Assembly: GCA_016718525.1 (NCBI GenBank)
Contig: JADKDD010000002.1
Location: forward strand, 1,178,001 to 1,242,000
From: Rhodocyclaceae bacterium
GTDB lineage: Bacteria > Pseudomonadota > Gammaproteobacteria > Burkholderiales > Rhodocyclaceae
Length of the DNA: 64,000 nucleotides
Reading direction: 5' to 3'
The notes under the pieces: generated by a model
Database searches by the model: none
The model's input: the letters and a program-made list of their open reading frames with translations, nothing else
Told to the model about the DNA's origin: nothing
Program-made: the position numbers and the translations under genes
Part shown: piece after piece, positions 26,450-34,939 of the stretch
Position numbering within the stretch: the first letter of the stretch is position 1
Layout of the letters: every line of letters starts with the position of its first letter

Positions 26450-27514
26450 ATGGGTGTAGTATTGGTGCCCATGATTTCCTCCCATACCGTTCAGATAAGC
26501 CCCGAGATCCTTAAGCTCATCGCCGGCATCGATGAGTTCAAGGGGGCTTGGCGCTCGCTCGGTAGCCTGGCGCCCGATCGACTCTCGGCTCTGTGCCGCG
26601 TTGCCACCATCGAGAGCATAGGCTCGTCCACCCGCATCGAGGGCAGCCGGCTGTCGGACCGGGAAGTCGAGCGCCTGCTGTCCGCGTTGCAGATCAAGTC
26701 CTTCTCGACCCGCGATGAACAGGAGGTCGCGGGCTATGCCAAAGTTATGGAACTGGTCTTCTCATCCTGGCAGGACATCGCGCTGACCGAGAACCACATC
26801 AAGCAGCTGCACCGCGATCTGCTGACCTACAGCGAAAAGGACGCCTGGCATCGAGGCAACTACAAGACCTCCACCAACAGCGTGGTCGCTTTCGATGGGG
26901 ACGGCAAACAATTGGGCGTGGTTTTCGAGACCGCGACACCATTCGACACGCCGCGCTTGATGACCGAGCTGGTCACGTGGTTCAACGACGAGCGTGCCGC
27001 CGCGCGGCTCCACCCGCTGCTGCTCATCGGCATTTGTATGGTGGTCTTTTTGGAGATACACCCCTTTCAGGACGGCAATGGCCGGCTGAGCCGGGTGCTG
27101 ACCACCTTGCTGCTGCTGCAGGCAGGCTATGCCTACGTGCCCTACAGCTCGCTGGAAAGCGTGATCGAGCAGAGCAAGGAAGGCTATTACCTCGCGCTGC
27201 GGCAGACGCAAGGAACAATCCGCACCGAATCACCGGACTGGCAGCCCTGGCTGGTGTTCTTCCTAAGCGCGCTGGCCGAGCAAGTGCGACGCCTGAATCG
27301 CAAGGTCGAGCGCGAAAAAATTGTGCTGGCCGCATTGCCGGAACTCTCGCTGCAAATCGTCGAATTCGCCAGGGAACATGGACGCGTGACCATGGGCGAC
27401 GCGATGCGGCTGACCGGCGGCAATCGCAATACGCTCAAGCAGCATTTCCGCGCATTGGTCAATCGCGGACAACTGAGGCAGCGCGGGGCTGGTCGGGGTG
27501 TCTGGTATGAATGA
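26450..27514 (+). CDS. Fic-domain protein with built-in inhibitory helix (class II)
   Basis: A 354-residue Fic protein that would transfer AMP (or another phosphate group) to a protein hydroxyl. The catalytic motif HPFQDGNGRLSR (from His204) is complete. The inhibitory motif [S/T]xxxE[G/N] is present before it as STRIEG, with Glu64, so the enzyme should restrain itself and no separate antitoxin is required. The C-terminus (VTMGDAMRLTGGNRNTLKQH) looks like a winged helix. ATG 26471 is an alternative start. It lies at the left edge of the accessory region; target unknown. Confidence 0.92.
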   Translation: MGVVLVPMISSHTVQISPEILKLIAGIDEFKGAWRSLGSLAPDRLSALCRVATIESIGSSTRIEGSRLSDREVERLLSALQIKSFSTRDEQEVAGYAKVMELVFSSWQDIALTENHIKQLHRDLLTYSEKDAWHRGNYKTSTNSVVAFDGDGKQLGVVFETATPFDTPRLMTELVTWFNDERAAARLHPLLLIGICMVVFLEIHPFQDGNGRLSRVLTTLLLLQAGYAYVPYSSLESVIEQSKEGYYLALRQTQGTIRTESPDWQPWLVFFLSALAEQVRRLNRKVEREKIVLAALPELSLQIVEFAREHGRVTMGDAMRLTGGNRNTLKQHFRALVNRGQLRQRGAGRGVWYE

Positions 27515-27584
27515 ATTTTTCAGGCGGCGAAGCTGGCTAGCGCTGGATTTGTGCCTGATCCGCTTGGCTAAATCATGAAGCTGT

Positions 27585-27627
27585 CACTTGGTGCTGGCGA
27601 TACGGCGTGTCACCAACACCAACTGGC
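27585..27627 (+). repeat. Dispersed repeat copy with inverted ends
   Basis: TTGGTGCTGGCGATACGGCG then TGTCACCAACACCAACTGGC; TTGGTG and CACCAA can pair. It separates the Fic gene from the T5orf172 gene. Confidence 0.7.
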
Positions 27628-27726
27628 AGGATCGGCGGGTTTAGTATCCAAAACAGGTATGCTCCTCCGAACAAACCGCAAATGCGCGCTCTGCAATGCA
27701 TCAAAATGGCCAAGGACGGACGTGAT

Positions 27727-28437
27727 ATGACAATTCCCTTTGAACCCACAAAATCTTTTTGTTATCGCTACGCTAGGTACGAACTGCTCGATGAGATCGC
27801 CAAGGAGCCAGAGGCGGTCTCGGGGACGCCTTTCAAGATGATTGAAGTTGCGAAACGCGTCATCGAGAAGCATTTGACGGCTACACAACTTTCCGAAAAG
27901 ATTCCGGCGGCAGAAGCTAACCGTATCGACACTATCTACGGGACGCTTAAGTTTTATGTCGCATTCACGGCAAAACATACGCCCGCTTCGCCATTTGTGT
28001 GGCTTGGAAATGGCGGCATGTTTCAACTTAAGTCTGCGACTCCCGCCGCCGGAGTGAATATTGAACAAGAAATCGAAGCTGCCGAGTTGGAAGCTGATGA
28101 CGACGACGAGACAATTGAATTCGACGGATGGATCTATGCGTTTAGTTTCCCAGTTTTGATTAAGGCCGAAGCCACCTTCCCAATTAAGATCGGCAGAACA
28201 ATCAACGATGTTGAGGGACGAGTCGCTTACCAATGCAAGGGCAGTGCGACTTTTGAAAATCCGAAAATACTTGGCAAATGGCAAGTTAAGCGCAATGGCG
28301 CTGTCGAATCTGCTGTTCACTCGACACTTAAAAGTCGGGGGCGATGGCGCGAGAACGTGCCGGGTACGGAATGGTTTGACACAACCATTGCGGAGATAGA
28401 CGCAATCGTGAAATTCGTCACTGGTTCACAGGGTTGA
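27727..28437 (+). CDS. T5orf172/GIY-YIG-like nuclease-domain protein
   Basis: A 236-residue protein. The C-terminal half matches the T5orf172 version of the GIY-YIG nuclease fold: GWIYAF at 134-139, IKIGRT at 153-158, a glutamate in GAVESAVH (about 194) and TEWFD at 214-218. The N-terminal 105 residues look like a winged-helix region, and an acidic linker (ELEADDDDET) joins the two. ATG 27727 has AAGGACGG upstream; ATG 27682 and 27706 are alternatives. It lies 64 bases before a NERD-helicase gene on the same strand, suggesting a two-gene unit. The fold is assigned by motif, the function by inference. Confidence 0.75.
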   Translation: MTIPFEPTKSFCYRYARYELLDEIAKEPEAVSGTPFKMIEVAKRVIEKHLTATQLSEKIPAAEANRIDTIYGTLKFYVAFTAKHTPASPFVWLGNGGMFQLKSATPAAGVNIEQEIEAAELEADDDDETIEFDGWIYAFSFPVLIKAEATFPIKIGRTINDVEGRVAYQCKGSATFENPKILGKWQVKRNGAVESAVHSTLKSRGRWRENVPGTEWFDTTIAEIDAIVKFVTGSQG

Positions 28438-28501
28438 TGGTCGATCTCGATGATTCGAATTCCGTCCATTCCGTTGTAATGAACGCGAGCTAGTTGTCCC
28501 C

Positions 28502-30319
28502 ATGGCAATCCTGCTGCCTTCCTCGCCATCGCAACACAAAAAAATGACGCAAGGCGAACGCCGGCTTGCGGCGCGGCTGATAACGAAATTGGAAGACGAT
28601 TACGTTTGTTGGTACGACGTGCCAATCGGCTCAAAGCAGTTGCAGCCTGATTTCATCGTGCTACACCCAACGCGCGGAATTTTGGTGCTGGAAGTAAAAG
28701 ACTGGAAGATCGATACCATTAAGTCGATGACCAAGGCGACGGCGGAAATATTCACCGACGTGGGTTTGAAGCATGTAGCCAATCCATTGGAGCAGGCGCG
28801 TGGCTATGCGATGGCGATCACTAACCTATTGGAGGCCGACCCGTTCCTTGTGCAGTTGGAGGGAAAGCACAAAGGCAATTTGCTCTTCCCATGGGGCTTC
28901 GGCGCTGCGCTGCCGAACATTACGCGCAAGCAGTTCGATGTTGCTGGATTGGATGTGGTTATCCCAAGCGACAAAGTGATTTGCTCAGATGAAATGCAAG
29001 AAAGCGTGGACGCGGAAGGATTTCAGAAGCGACTCTGGGGAATGTTCAACTACAACTTCGGTACGCATTTGTCGCTGTCCAATATCGACCGAATCAAATG
29101 GCACTTGTATCCAGAACTGCGTGTCTCGCAAGGAACTCTTTTTGAGGTGCCTGCCAAACAATCACCCAACACACTGATTGCTGAAACCTTGCCGGACATC
29201 ATCAAGGTGATGGACTTCGAGCAAGAAAAGTACGCGCGGAATCTCGGCACCGGGCATCGCATGATTCATGGTGTGGCAGGCTCGGGCAAGACGATGATTC
29301 TGGCCTTTCGTTGCATGCAACTCGTGCAAGCTGCGTATTCCAAGCCGGTATTGGTTTTATGTTTTAACAAGACACTCGCTGCAAAGCTGACAACGATGCT
29401 TCGTGCTCGCGGTGCGGGTGACAACGTGCATATCCGGCACTTCCACGGCTGGTGTAGCGACATGTGCAATTTGTATCAGCTCGATTTGCAGAAAGCCGAT
29501 GGCGAGAAAACTTACGAGCAACAAGTTGCGGCGGTAATACGTGGCGCCGAATCTGGCCGTGTGCCACGAGAGCAATACGCCGGCATCCTGATTGACGAGG
29601 GCCACGATTTCGCGCCTGAGTGGCTCAAGCTGCTTGTGCAAATGCTTGACTCGAACACAGATTCACTCTTGTTGGTTTACGACGACGTGCAAAGCATCTA
29701 CAAACAGCGCAAACCCGAATCGTGGGCGAGCGTCGGCATCAACGTCAAAGGGCGCTCCAAGATTTTCAAGATCAACTACCGCAATACCGCCGAGGCGCTC
29801 AAGCTGGCGTTCGATTTTGTCTCGCCATACATCGACGATTCAAAGGCCACCGAAGACATTCCGCTGGTTCATCCCGAGGCAGGATTGCGACATGGCGGTG
29901 CACCCATGATGAAGCGTTTCGCAAGTTTTCATTGGGAAATGAAGCACGTTGGGACTTGGCTTGGCGCCGCACATAAGCGCGGCGTGCCGCTCAAGCGCAC
30001 GGCGATCTTGTGTCGAACCAATGATCAAGTGAATCGCATCGTTAAATCTTTGTGCGACAACGGCATTGCTGCATCAGTATCCGCGGCGGGTGAAGGCGAT
30101 GCGGTGCAGGTACTCACCATGCACTCGAGCAAAGGCCTGGAATTTGATTGCGTGGCGATTCCCGATCTGGGCGCGCTGCCCTTGCCAAAAGTTACCGAGG
30201 CCGAGGATGCGCGTTTGCTTTACGTGGCGATGACGCGAGCAACCAACGAGCTATTGCTGACGCATCACAGTGATGGGGTTTTTACGCGGGATTTGGCGCA
30301 GCGGTTGGCGGCGAACTAG
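28502..30319 (+). CDS. NERD-domain UvrD/Rep-like helicase
   Basis: A 605-residue superfamily 1 helicase with an N-terminal NERD nuclease-related domain. NERD: PDFIVLHPTRGILVLEVKDW with Asp50, Glu64 and Lys66 (the D...ExK nuclease pattern). Helicase: Walker A GVAGSGKT at 257-264, Walker B DEGH at 365-368, later TMHSSKGLEFD and YVAMTRATNELLL. Proteins of this layout occur in bacterial defence islands and repair contexts. It follows the T5orf172 gene closely and probably acts on DNA with it. Confidence 0.9.
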   Translation: MAILLPSSPSQHKKMTQGERRLAARLITKLEDDYVCWYDVPIGSKQLQPDFIVLHPTRGILVLEVKDWKIDTIKSMTKATAEIFTDVGLKHVANPLEQARGYAMAITNLLEADPFLVQLEGKHKGNLLFPWGFGAALPNITRKQFDVAGLDVVIPSDKVICSDEMQESVDAEGFQKRLWGMFNYNFGTHLSLSNIDRIKWHLYPELRVSQGTLFEVPAKQSPNTLIAETLPDIIKVMDFEQEKYARNLGTGHRMIHGVAGSGKTMILAFRCMQLVQAAYSKPVLVLCFNKTLAAKLTTMLRARGAGDNVHIRHFHGWCSDMCNLYQLDLQKADGEKTYEQQVAAVIRGAESGRVPREQYAGILIDEGHDFAPEWLKLLVQMLDSNTDSLLLVYDDVQSIYKQRKPESWASVGINVKGRSKIFKINYRNTAEALKLAFDFVSPYIDDSKATEDIPLVHPEAGLRHGGAPMMKRFASFHWEMKHVGTWLGAAHKRGVPLKRTAILCRTNDQVNRIVKSLCDNGIAASVSAAGEGDAVQVLTMHSSKGLEFDCVAIPDLGALPLPKVTEAEDARLLYVAMTRATNELLLTHHSDGVFTRDLAQRLAAN

Positions 30320-30322
30320 TGT

Positions 30323-30451
30323 GCCGGTTGGCGCTGGTGATACGCCGTCATTCTTTGTGATTCCGATAGTCATGAGACGCATCTCTAATTGTTGAATGCT
30401 TTAGAACACCATGCCAGAAGCACCAACGGCGTGTCACCGACACCAACTGGA
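30323..30451. repeat. Inverted pair of dispersed repeats
   Basis: The left copy (30323-30348, CCGGTTGGCGCTGG then TGATACGCCGT) and the right copy (30425-30451, ACGGCGTGTCACCG then ACACCAACTGG) face each other about 76 bases apart. This paired layout resembles a bacterial interspersed mosaic element and fills the gap between the helicase and the ABC-3C operon. Confidence 0.75.
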
Positions 30452-30466
30452 GGGTTAATTTTATGC

Positions 30467-30503
30467 AAATTTAATTGCGAGCCTGGCCCCTTTAATTAAA
30501 TTT
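30467..30503. repeat. AT-rich inverted repeat at the end of the ABC-3C operon
   Basis: AAATTTAATT (30467-30476) and AATTAAATTT (30494-30503) pair perfectly around GAGCCTGGCCCC. It starts two bases beyond the stop codon of the minus-strand ATPase gene and may act as a weak terminator. The GAGCCTG-CCCCTTTAATTA pattern resembles a motif I recall near many mobile elements in betaproteobacteria, without being able to verify it here. Confidence 0.55.
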
Positions 30504-30505
30504 AC

Positions 30506-32212
30506 CTATAGCCTGAAAAGCTTGTCATCCTGAGAGAGTTCGAGAATCGTATTTTCCTCAAGGAACGTCTCGTTGATCCCAGGAAGCTTGTCCCGGATGG
30601 CAGCAAGTACAAGCTGGCCATCTAAGCCGTTGGCCGTCGTCAGCAACTCCGACAACTGATTTCCATGGATTGCCTCTACGCCATCGTGACAAACGAAGGT
30701 CGGAAAGTTGATTGCGGCAGCACGTAGGAACTTGATATAGGCAATATCAAATGCAGCCGTTTGTGAGACCTTCTTGCCCGCACCTACGTTCGCACCGACG
30801 GAGGTCAAAGAAAAGATGATCGACCCATTCTTGGACTCATCGAAGGTCAGCAAATATTGCTCGCCATACAACTCTTTCGAAAGGGACGAGAAAAACTCAT
30901 TGAATAGCGACACGCGCTGCGTAAGCTGCGCCTTTCCATCCTCCACGGTCGTGCGTGTCGCATCGAGCTTGCTGTCAGCGTCTTCCAGGGAAGCTCGAAG
31001 AGATTGGATCGCGTTCAGGCTTTCCTCGAGGCCACCGACCTGCTTAAGCTTTTCATACAGATCCGCTCGAGCCTCAAGCGCAACCTCAAACGCTCGCGTT
31101 TGACGCAGCGCCGCCACCAAACTTTCCTCTTGGACCTGAAGGCGCGCAAGGGCCTGGTGGGCGCTTGCAGCTTTCTCGTTCAGCTCATCCAACTGCTGCT
31201 GAAGAAAGCGCTCCTTCCGTCCGCGCAAATTCGCAACAAAATTGGAGAGGTCTTCCCAATCGTGCTGCAGTTTCTCGTGATACTTTCCGGCCTCTGAGTA
31301 AATTGATTTGACTGCGACATAGTCTATGTTGTCGTAGTCATGCTTCAAACTGGCTATAGCTAAACTGATCGAGGCAATTTCCCCCTCGACTCGTCCCAAA
31401 GTGCTTCCCACCTCCGAAGCCTGTGCACGGATTTCAGAAACAGAATTGGCCGCAGCGGCGATCTCTGGAACTTCACCACGGACCTGGATCGTGGCCTGGG
31501 CCTCTTCGATTTCGCGCCGCAGGTGAAGCAAAAGCTGTTCGATCTCGCCTTCTTTCCGCTGACGCGTTGCCCCTAACAAGTCACGCGCGACAACGATACG
31601 CTTGTCAGTTAGAGCGGCTCGTTCCTCCAATACACCAACGTTGAAGAACCCAAAGAGAAAGAGGTGTACCGCTTCATAGTCCACCTCGCTGCCAAAGGAT
31701 CCGAGAAACTTCAATGTCTTGCCCATTACGGCGCTCGAAGACCTAACAAACTTCGGTGCAAGTTGACGCAAGCTGGGCTTATTCGACTTCGTGCCAAAGA
31801 GAATGTTCTTTACCTCATCACGGTACGTGGTGATCGAGTCTTGCGGAACATCATCAATTAAGAGCAGGCCGGTGCCCTTCCGCCCCTTCAATTTGAAGGA
31901 ACGACAGAACGAATGGCTTCCACGTACTTTGTCGGAAATCTTTAGGCTGATAAATACGGCAGGCGTTCCATGAAGCAGGTCGAAAACATCCTGATTGATG
32001 CTGCCCTTGAATTCAGAGTCTTGCCAAATCTCGTTGCCGTCTGAACCAATGCAAAAATCAATTAGGCGAAGCACCGTTGTCTTGCCAACGTTGTTGCCAC
32101 TTTGTTTGCCCGAAACGGTCGGCTTATCGAGGATAAGGTTAAGCCCGTCTTTGAACATGATTTCGCGCATGACTTGGTTGCCGCGCTTGATGGTAAGTGA
32201 GACTAGCTGCAT
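30506..32212 (-). CDS. DUF2326 SMC-like ATPase of a putative ABC-3C system
   Basis: A 568-residue protein with an N-terminal ATPase lobe (Walker A SGNNVGKTT at about 38-46), a long coiled-coil region rich in Glu, Ala, Leu and Arg (about 210-425) and a C-terminal ATPase lobe including FVCHDGVEA. This head-coil-head plan is that of RecF/SMC-like ABC ATPases, and the sequence agrees with the DUF2326 family, the ATPase of ABC-three-component conflict systems. It overlaps the preceding small gene by ten bases. In such systems the ATPase is thought to sense invader DNA or nucleoprotein and trigger an effector; that role is inferred here. Confidence 0.82.
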   Translation of the reverse strand: MQLVSLTIKRGNQVMREIMFKDGLNLILDKPTVSGKQSGNNVGKTTVLRLIDFCIGSDGNEIWQDSEFKGSINQDVFDLLHGTPAVFISLKISDKVRGSHSFCRSFKLKGRKGTGLLLIDDVPQDSITTYRDEVKNILFGTKSNKPSLRQLAPKFVRSSSAVMGKTLKFLGSFGSEVDYEAVHLFLFGFFNVGVLEERAALTDKRIVVARDLLGATRQRKEGEIEQLLLHLRREIEEAQATIQVRGEVPEIAAAANSVSEIRAQASEVGSTLGRVEGEIASISLAIASLKHDYDNIDYVAVKSIYSEAGKYHEKLQHDWEDLSNFVANLRGRKERFLQQQLDELNEKAASAHQALARLQVQEESLVAALRQTRAFEVALEARADLYEKLKQVGGLEESLNAIQSLRASLEDADSKLDATRTTVEDGKAQLTQRVSLFNEFFSSLSKELYGEQYLLTFDESKNGSIIFSLTSVGANVGAGKKVSQTAAFDIAYIKFLRAAAINFPTFVCHDGVEAIHGNQLSELLTTANGLDGQLVLAAIRDKLPGINETFLEENTILELSQDDKLFRL

Positions 32213-32442
32213 TTTTGAATTGCCCCAGACTCGTCAAGTTTCACCGCGTCGATCAGGTACAGCCATGCCGCCGCCGCAACCGCCTGCGTCGGTGAGATCG
32301 CCCGCTTGGTGAGTAGCCCCATTCGTTCTTGTAGGCTCGGCAGGTCCAGCTTGCCCTCAGGAGCTTCACCCAGGGCCTTCAAGGCCATAGCGCCAAGGTA
32401 GTAGCCGCAATTCCATGGGCTCTGTTCACGAGGTAGCAGCAT
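32203..32442 (-). CDS. ABC-3C middle component, MC6-like
   Basis: A 79-residue protein beginning MLLPREQSP, with a helical, winged-helix-sized body and a hydrophobic end (AAAAWLYLIDAVKLDESG). Length, the MLLP start and its position between the DUF2326 ATPase and the CTD protein fit the small middle component (type 6) of ABC-3C systems. It overlaps both neighbours (17 and 10 bases), so the three are translated as a unit. Family call rests on context and a few positions, so it is tentative. Confidence 0.65.
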   Translation of the reverse strand: MLLPREQSPWNCGYYLGAMALKALGEAPEGKLDLPSLQERMGLLTKRAISPTQAVAAAAWLYLIDAVKLDESGAIQKCS

Positions 32443-33139
32443 CGACAGGCCTTTCTAGAACCTCGCATTCAATTACTGCGTCGGCAACGATCAGGCAGAC
32501 CGCCAGGTGCGCAGTCTCTTCCATCACTTGGGCTGCACTTCCCACAATGCAGTCAGCCATAAGGGCAGCAACAACCGCCATGACGAGTGGAACGGCATTT
32601 TTTCGGGCAAAAATGTGTGCTTGCCAGTGGCTGACACTTTGGGCTGTGAGCAGCTTGTGCAACTCCTGCGTGTAAGCCACTGCCGCACGGCGGCGGACAA
32701 GGCGACGCGCGTCGTCGTTGCGCTGTTCAACACCCCGATAGGCGGCCTCGAGTACGTTCGAGTATTTCAGGTAGTCGGTGATTATGTAATGTGCCGGTGG
32801 AAAGTCGTTGTAAGCCAGTTTCACGCTAACCTCAGGCGGAAGCGGGCGTTTGGATCCGGAGTTGTATTCGGACCAGTTGTCCGAGAATCGCGCGACCACG
32901 TTGGATAGATACGACGGCAGTTCTCGGGCGATCTGCCGCTCGACGATGGTGAGGTTCTTCGCATTGATGTTGAGAATCGAGCCGAGGTTGTCACCCGTGA
33001 CGGCAACACTGCCGGTTTTAGCCAAGGTTGCTGCTGGGGGTAGCTGCAGCGCGCTCATGGTGAGGTCGGGCATTTTCGGCAGCAACGTCGATACGACCAG
33101 TTCACCTTTGGTCTTGGGTTTATCCTTTTCCTCCGTCAT
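32426..33139 (-). CDS. ABC-3C C-terminal-domain protein
   Basis: A 237-residue protein. The centre (LPPEVSVKLAYNDFPPAHY, then DYLKYSNVLEAAYRGVE) resembles the C-terminal domain that defines the third component of ABC-3C systems. Before it lies GSVAVTGDNLGSILNIN (about residues 43-59 from the chosen start), almost repeated in the small membrane protein upstream. Downstream is a hydrophobic stretch (AVPLVMAVVAALMADCIVG) that could insert in the membrane. ATG 33139 is chosen over 33157 because it overlaps the upstream TGA as ATGA, a coupling signal. Confidence 0.65.
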   Translation of the reverse strand: MTEEKDKPKTKGELVVSTLLPKMPDLTMSALQLPPAATLAKTGSVAVTGDNLGSILNINAKNLTIVERQIARELPSYLSNVVARFSDNWSEYNSGSKRPLPPEVSVKLAYNDFPPAHYIITDYLKYSNVLEAAYRGVEQRNDDARRLVRRRAAVAYTQELHKLLTAQSVSHWQAHIFARKNAVPLVMAVVAALMADCIVGSAAQVMEETAHLAVCLIVADAVIECEVLERPVDAATS

Positions 33140-33405
33140 TTGGCCGCCATATGCCAAGCGTGCCAGAGGGTGACCACAATGCCTACTACTTCCACCACGA
33201 TGGCCACGTAAGTTAATGAGTGCACGCCATGCTTCGGTGAAGGCCGCGTGGCGACGTTCAGGTTTGTGATCGATCCCGTGTTCTTGCCGCCCACGGCAAC
33301 CGAGCCGCTGCTTGCTTCAATGCGCACAGTCTTGGACTTCGAGCGGTCTGCGAAAAACAGTACGATACCCAATGCCATCAAGGCCAAGCCCAAATAAAGT
33401 TCCAC
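33136..33405 (-). CDS. Small two-helix membrane protein, first gene of ABC-3C operon
   Basis: An 89-residue protein with a membrane helix at each end (LGLALMALGIVLFF near the start, VAIVVEVVGIVVTLWHAW near the end) and a short loop between. The loop carries GSVAVGGKNTGSITNLN, which matches the motif in the next protein at about 11 of 17 positions. I do not recognise a family. Position and the shared motif suggest it is the membrane effector, or the anchor, of the system. Its start lies 114 bases from a divergent gene, so the promoter is probably in 33406-33519. Confidence 0.7.
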   Translation of the reverse strand: MELYLGLALMALGIVLFFADRSKSKTVRIEASSGSVAVGGKNTGSITNLNVATRPSPKHGVHSLTYVAIVVEVVGIVVTLWHAWHMAAK

Positions 33406-33519
33406 TGAGCGATCCCCCTTAAGTCATATTCAAGCTACCAGCCTCGCATCAGAACCGACCTAGCTCCTGAACGCACCTATTTTGCACCAAGCTGATGCCT
33501 TGCTGTTAGTCTTAGCCGG

Positions 33520-34939
33520 ATGGAAGAGTTCTCCGAAACCAATCAACCGTGGCTCGAGCAATTGTATGGAAGCTTCAGTGCTTCGCGTCTCGACATGCGT
33601 CTCTTTGGCCGTCATGCCGATGAGTTCCATCCCGATTCAACGACCGTTGGTGCCATGGCAACCTATGTGCACGAGCATATGCACTACTTCCAGACCCTCT
33701 TCACAGGGTTTGGACACATTCTTTGGTCCAGTCACCGTCAGTCTACCGGGTACACTGTTCGGACCTGGAGGGAGCTTGGTGGGAGGGGCCTTGGCTACCG
33801 CCTTCCGCTTGCTGCGTATTTCGATGACCCTGAAGCTGGCCAAGTTGCATTGATCGCGGACTTGACTGCACGGGACGTAACCCGGTTGTCAGCCGCGCGC
33901 ATGAACCTGCCAATTCCGACCTGGACGTTTAGGGAACTCAAGTCGCTATTGATCAAGACGGATTGGGCTATCAACCCGGTAGTCAAGTTGGCTGGGGGAA
34001 AAGTGTGTTTACAGGGCAAAGACATTCTGGAAGGTCAGGCTCACTTCGTTGAGCGCACGCTCGTCGAGTCACTCACGTTTAGTGGCGAAGCCGCTTGGGA
34101 TCGCACAGGGGTTCCACCCCAGTACACGCGCGTTCGATTATTTCGTCGCACGATGTGGCCCCGCTCGTAGTGCCGAATTCCCGGTTGTCTGTGATCTGGC
34201 ACAGCAAATTTCTTGGGCTTCTCCAGTTCCACAGACCGAAGACGAATGGCGTAGGTCAAGCTTATCTTGGCGCTTTGTACAGATCACTGATCTTCTTGCA
34301 ACAGATGACAGTCTTTCATTTGGAATGCCTGAGGACTGGCCGAACCGATTCTCAGACCGCGCTGCTGATCTCTTTGAAAGGCTCGGCTATCTGGCCCCAG
34401 AGAAGATCATCGAGGAACGACTTGAAGCATTCACCCGTGTTCCTGAGTTGCTCGAGGTCGAACAGGTCATGAAGGCGGCTATGAAGTTTCGTTCAGTGAG
34501 ACCTTGGATGATCGCGAACCCCGCCGCCAACCCGCTCTGGCTCGAAGAATTGCTGGGGAAGTTCAGGGCGCCACTAGTCGTAATCGATGGCGCTTTCGGA
34601 AAATTTGGGGATGCCCTTATCAAGGGCGATCAAATTGTATTTGAACTGCACTACCAAGCTTTGGCGAACCACTTGCTTGGGCTGATCAAGACGGATGACG
34701 ACGGCAATGGCTACCTGCAGTGCGGATTCGGCCAATTCAAAATTGATAGAGGATGCCCGTATCAGACGTCTCACAACTGCAGTACGCGCTTCCGTCCGAG
34801 CGATGGTCCGCCAGTACCAACGGTGCTCAAGGACAACGACGAAGTCGATGGCTGTTCATTCGCATTCGTGTTGCAGAACATGACTGGTGATCTCAAGGCA
34901 ATTCGACTCCTGCCTACTGCGCGGTTCCCTGACATATAG
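33520..34939 (+). pseudogene. Frameshifted HEXXH metallopeptidase-like gene
   Basis: Two overlapping frames form one gene of about 470 codons. The first part (33520 to about 34131) has HEHMH at residues 51-55, a zinc-protease HEXXH motif, and ILEGQAHFVE about 115 residues later, which may give the third, glutamate ligand (Glu171). The sequence then shifts to the next frame near CACGCGCG (34133-34142), where the natural reading would be YTRAFDYF; loss of one CG pair or gain of one base explains the shift. Unshifted translation ends at 34170. The second part (to 34939) is well kept, so the break looks recent or could be a sequencing error. No family name is offered. Confidence 0.7.

Noticed and set aside
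26450..27514. Search for an antitoxin gene partnered with Fic
   Set aside because: No small gene adjoins it and the inhibitory motif is inside the protein, so none is expected.
28502..30319. NERD helicase considered as a Gabija GajB protein
   Set aside because: GajB lacks a NERD domain and is paired with an OLD-family ATPase nuclease; the neighbour here is a T5orf172 protein. The DUF2326 ATPase is on the other strand and of a different family.
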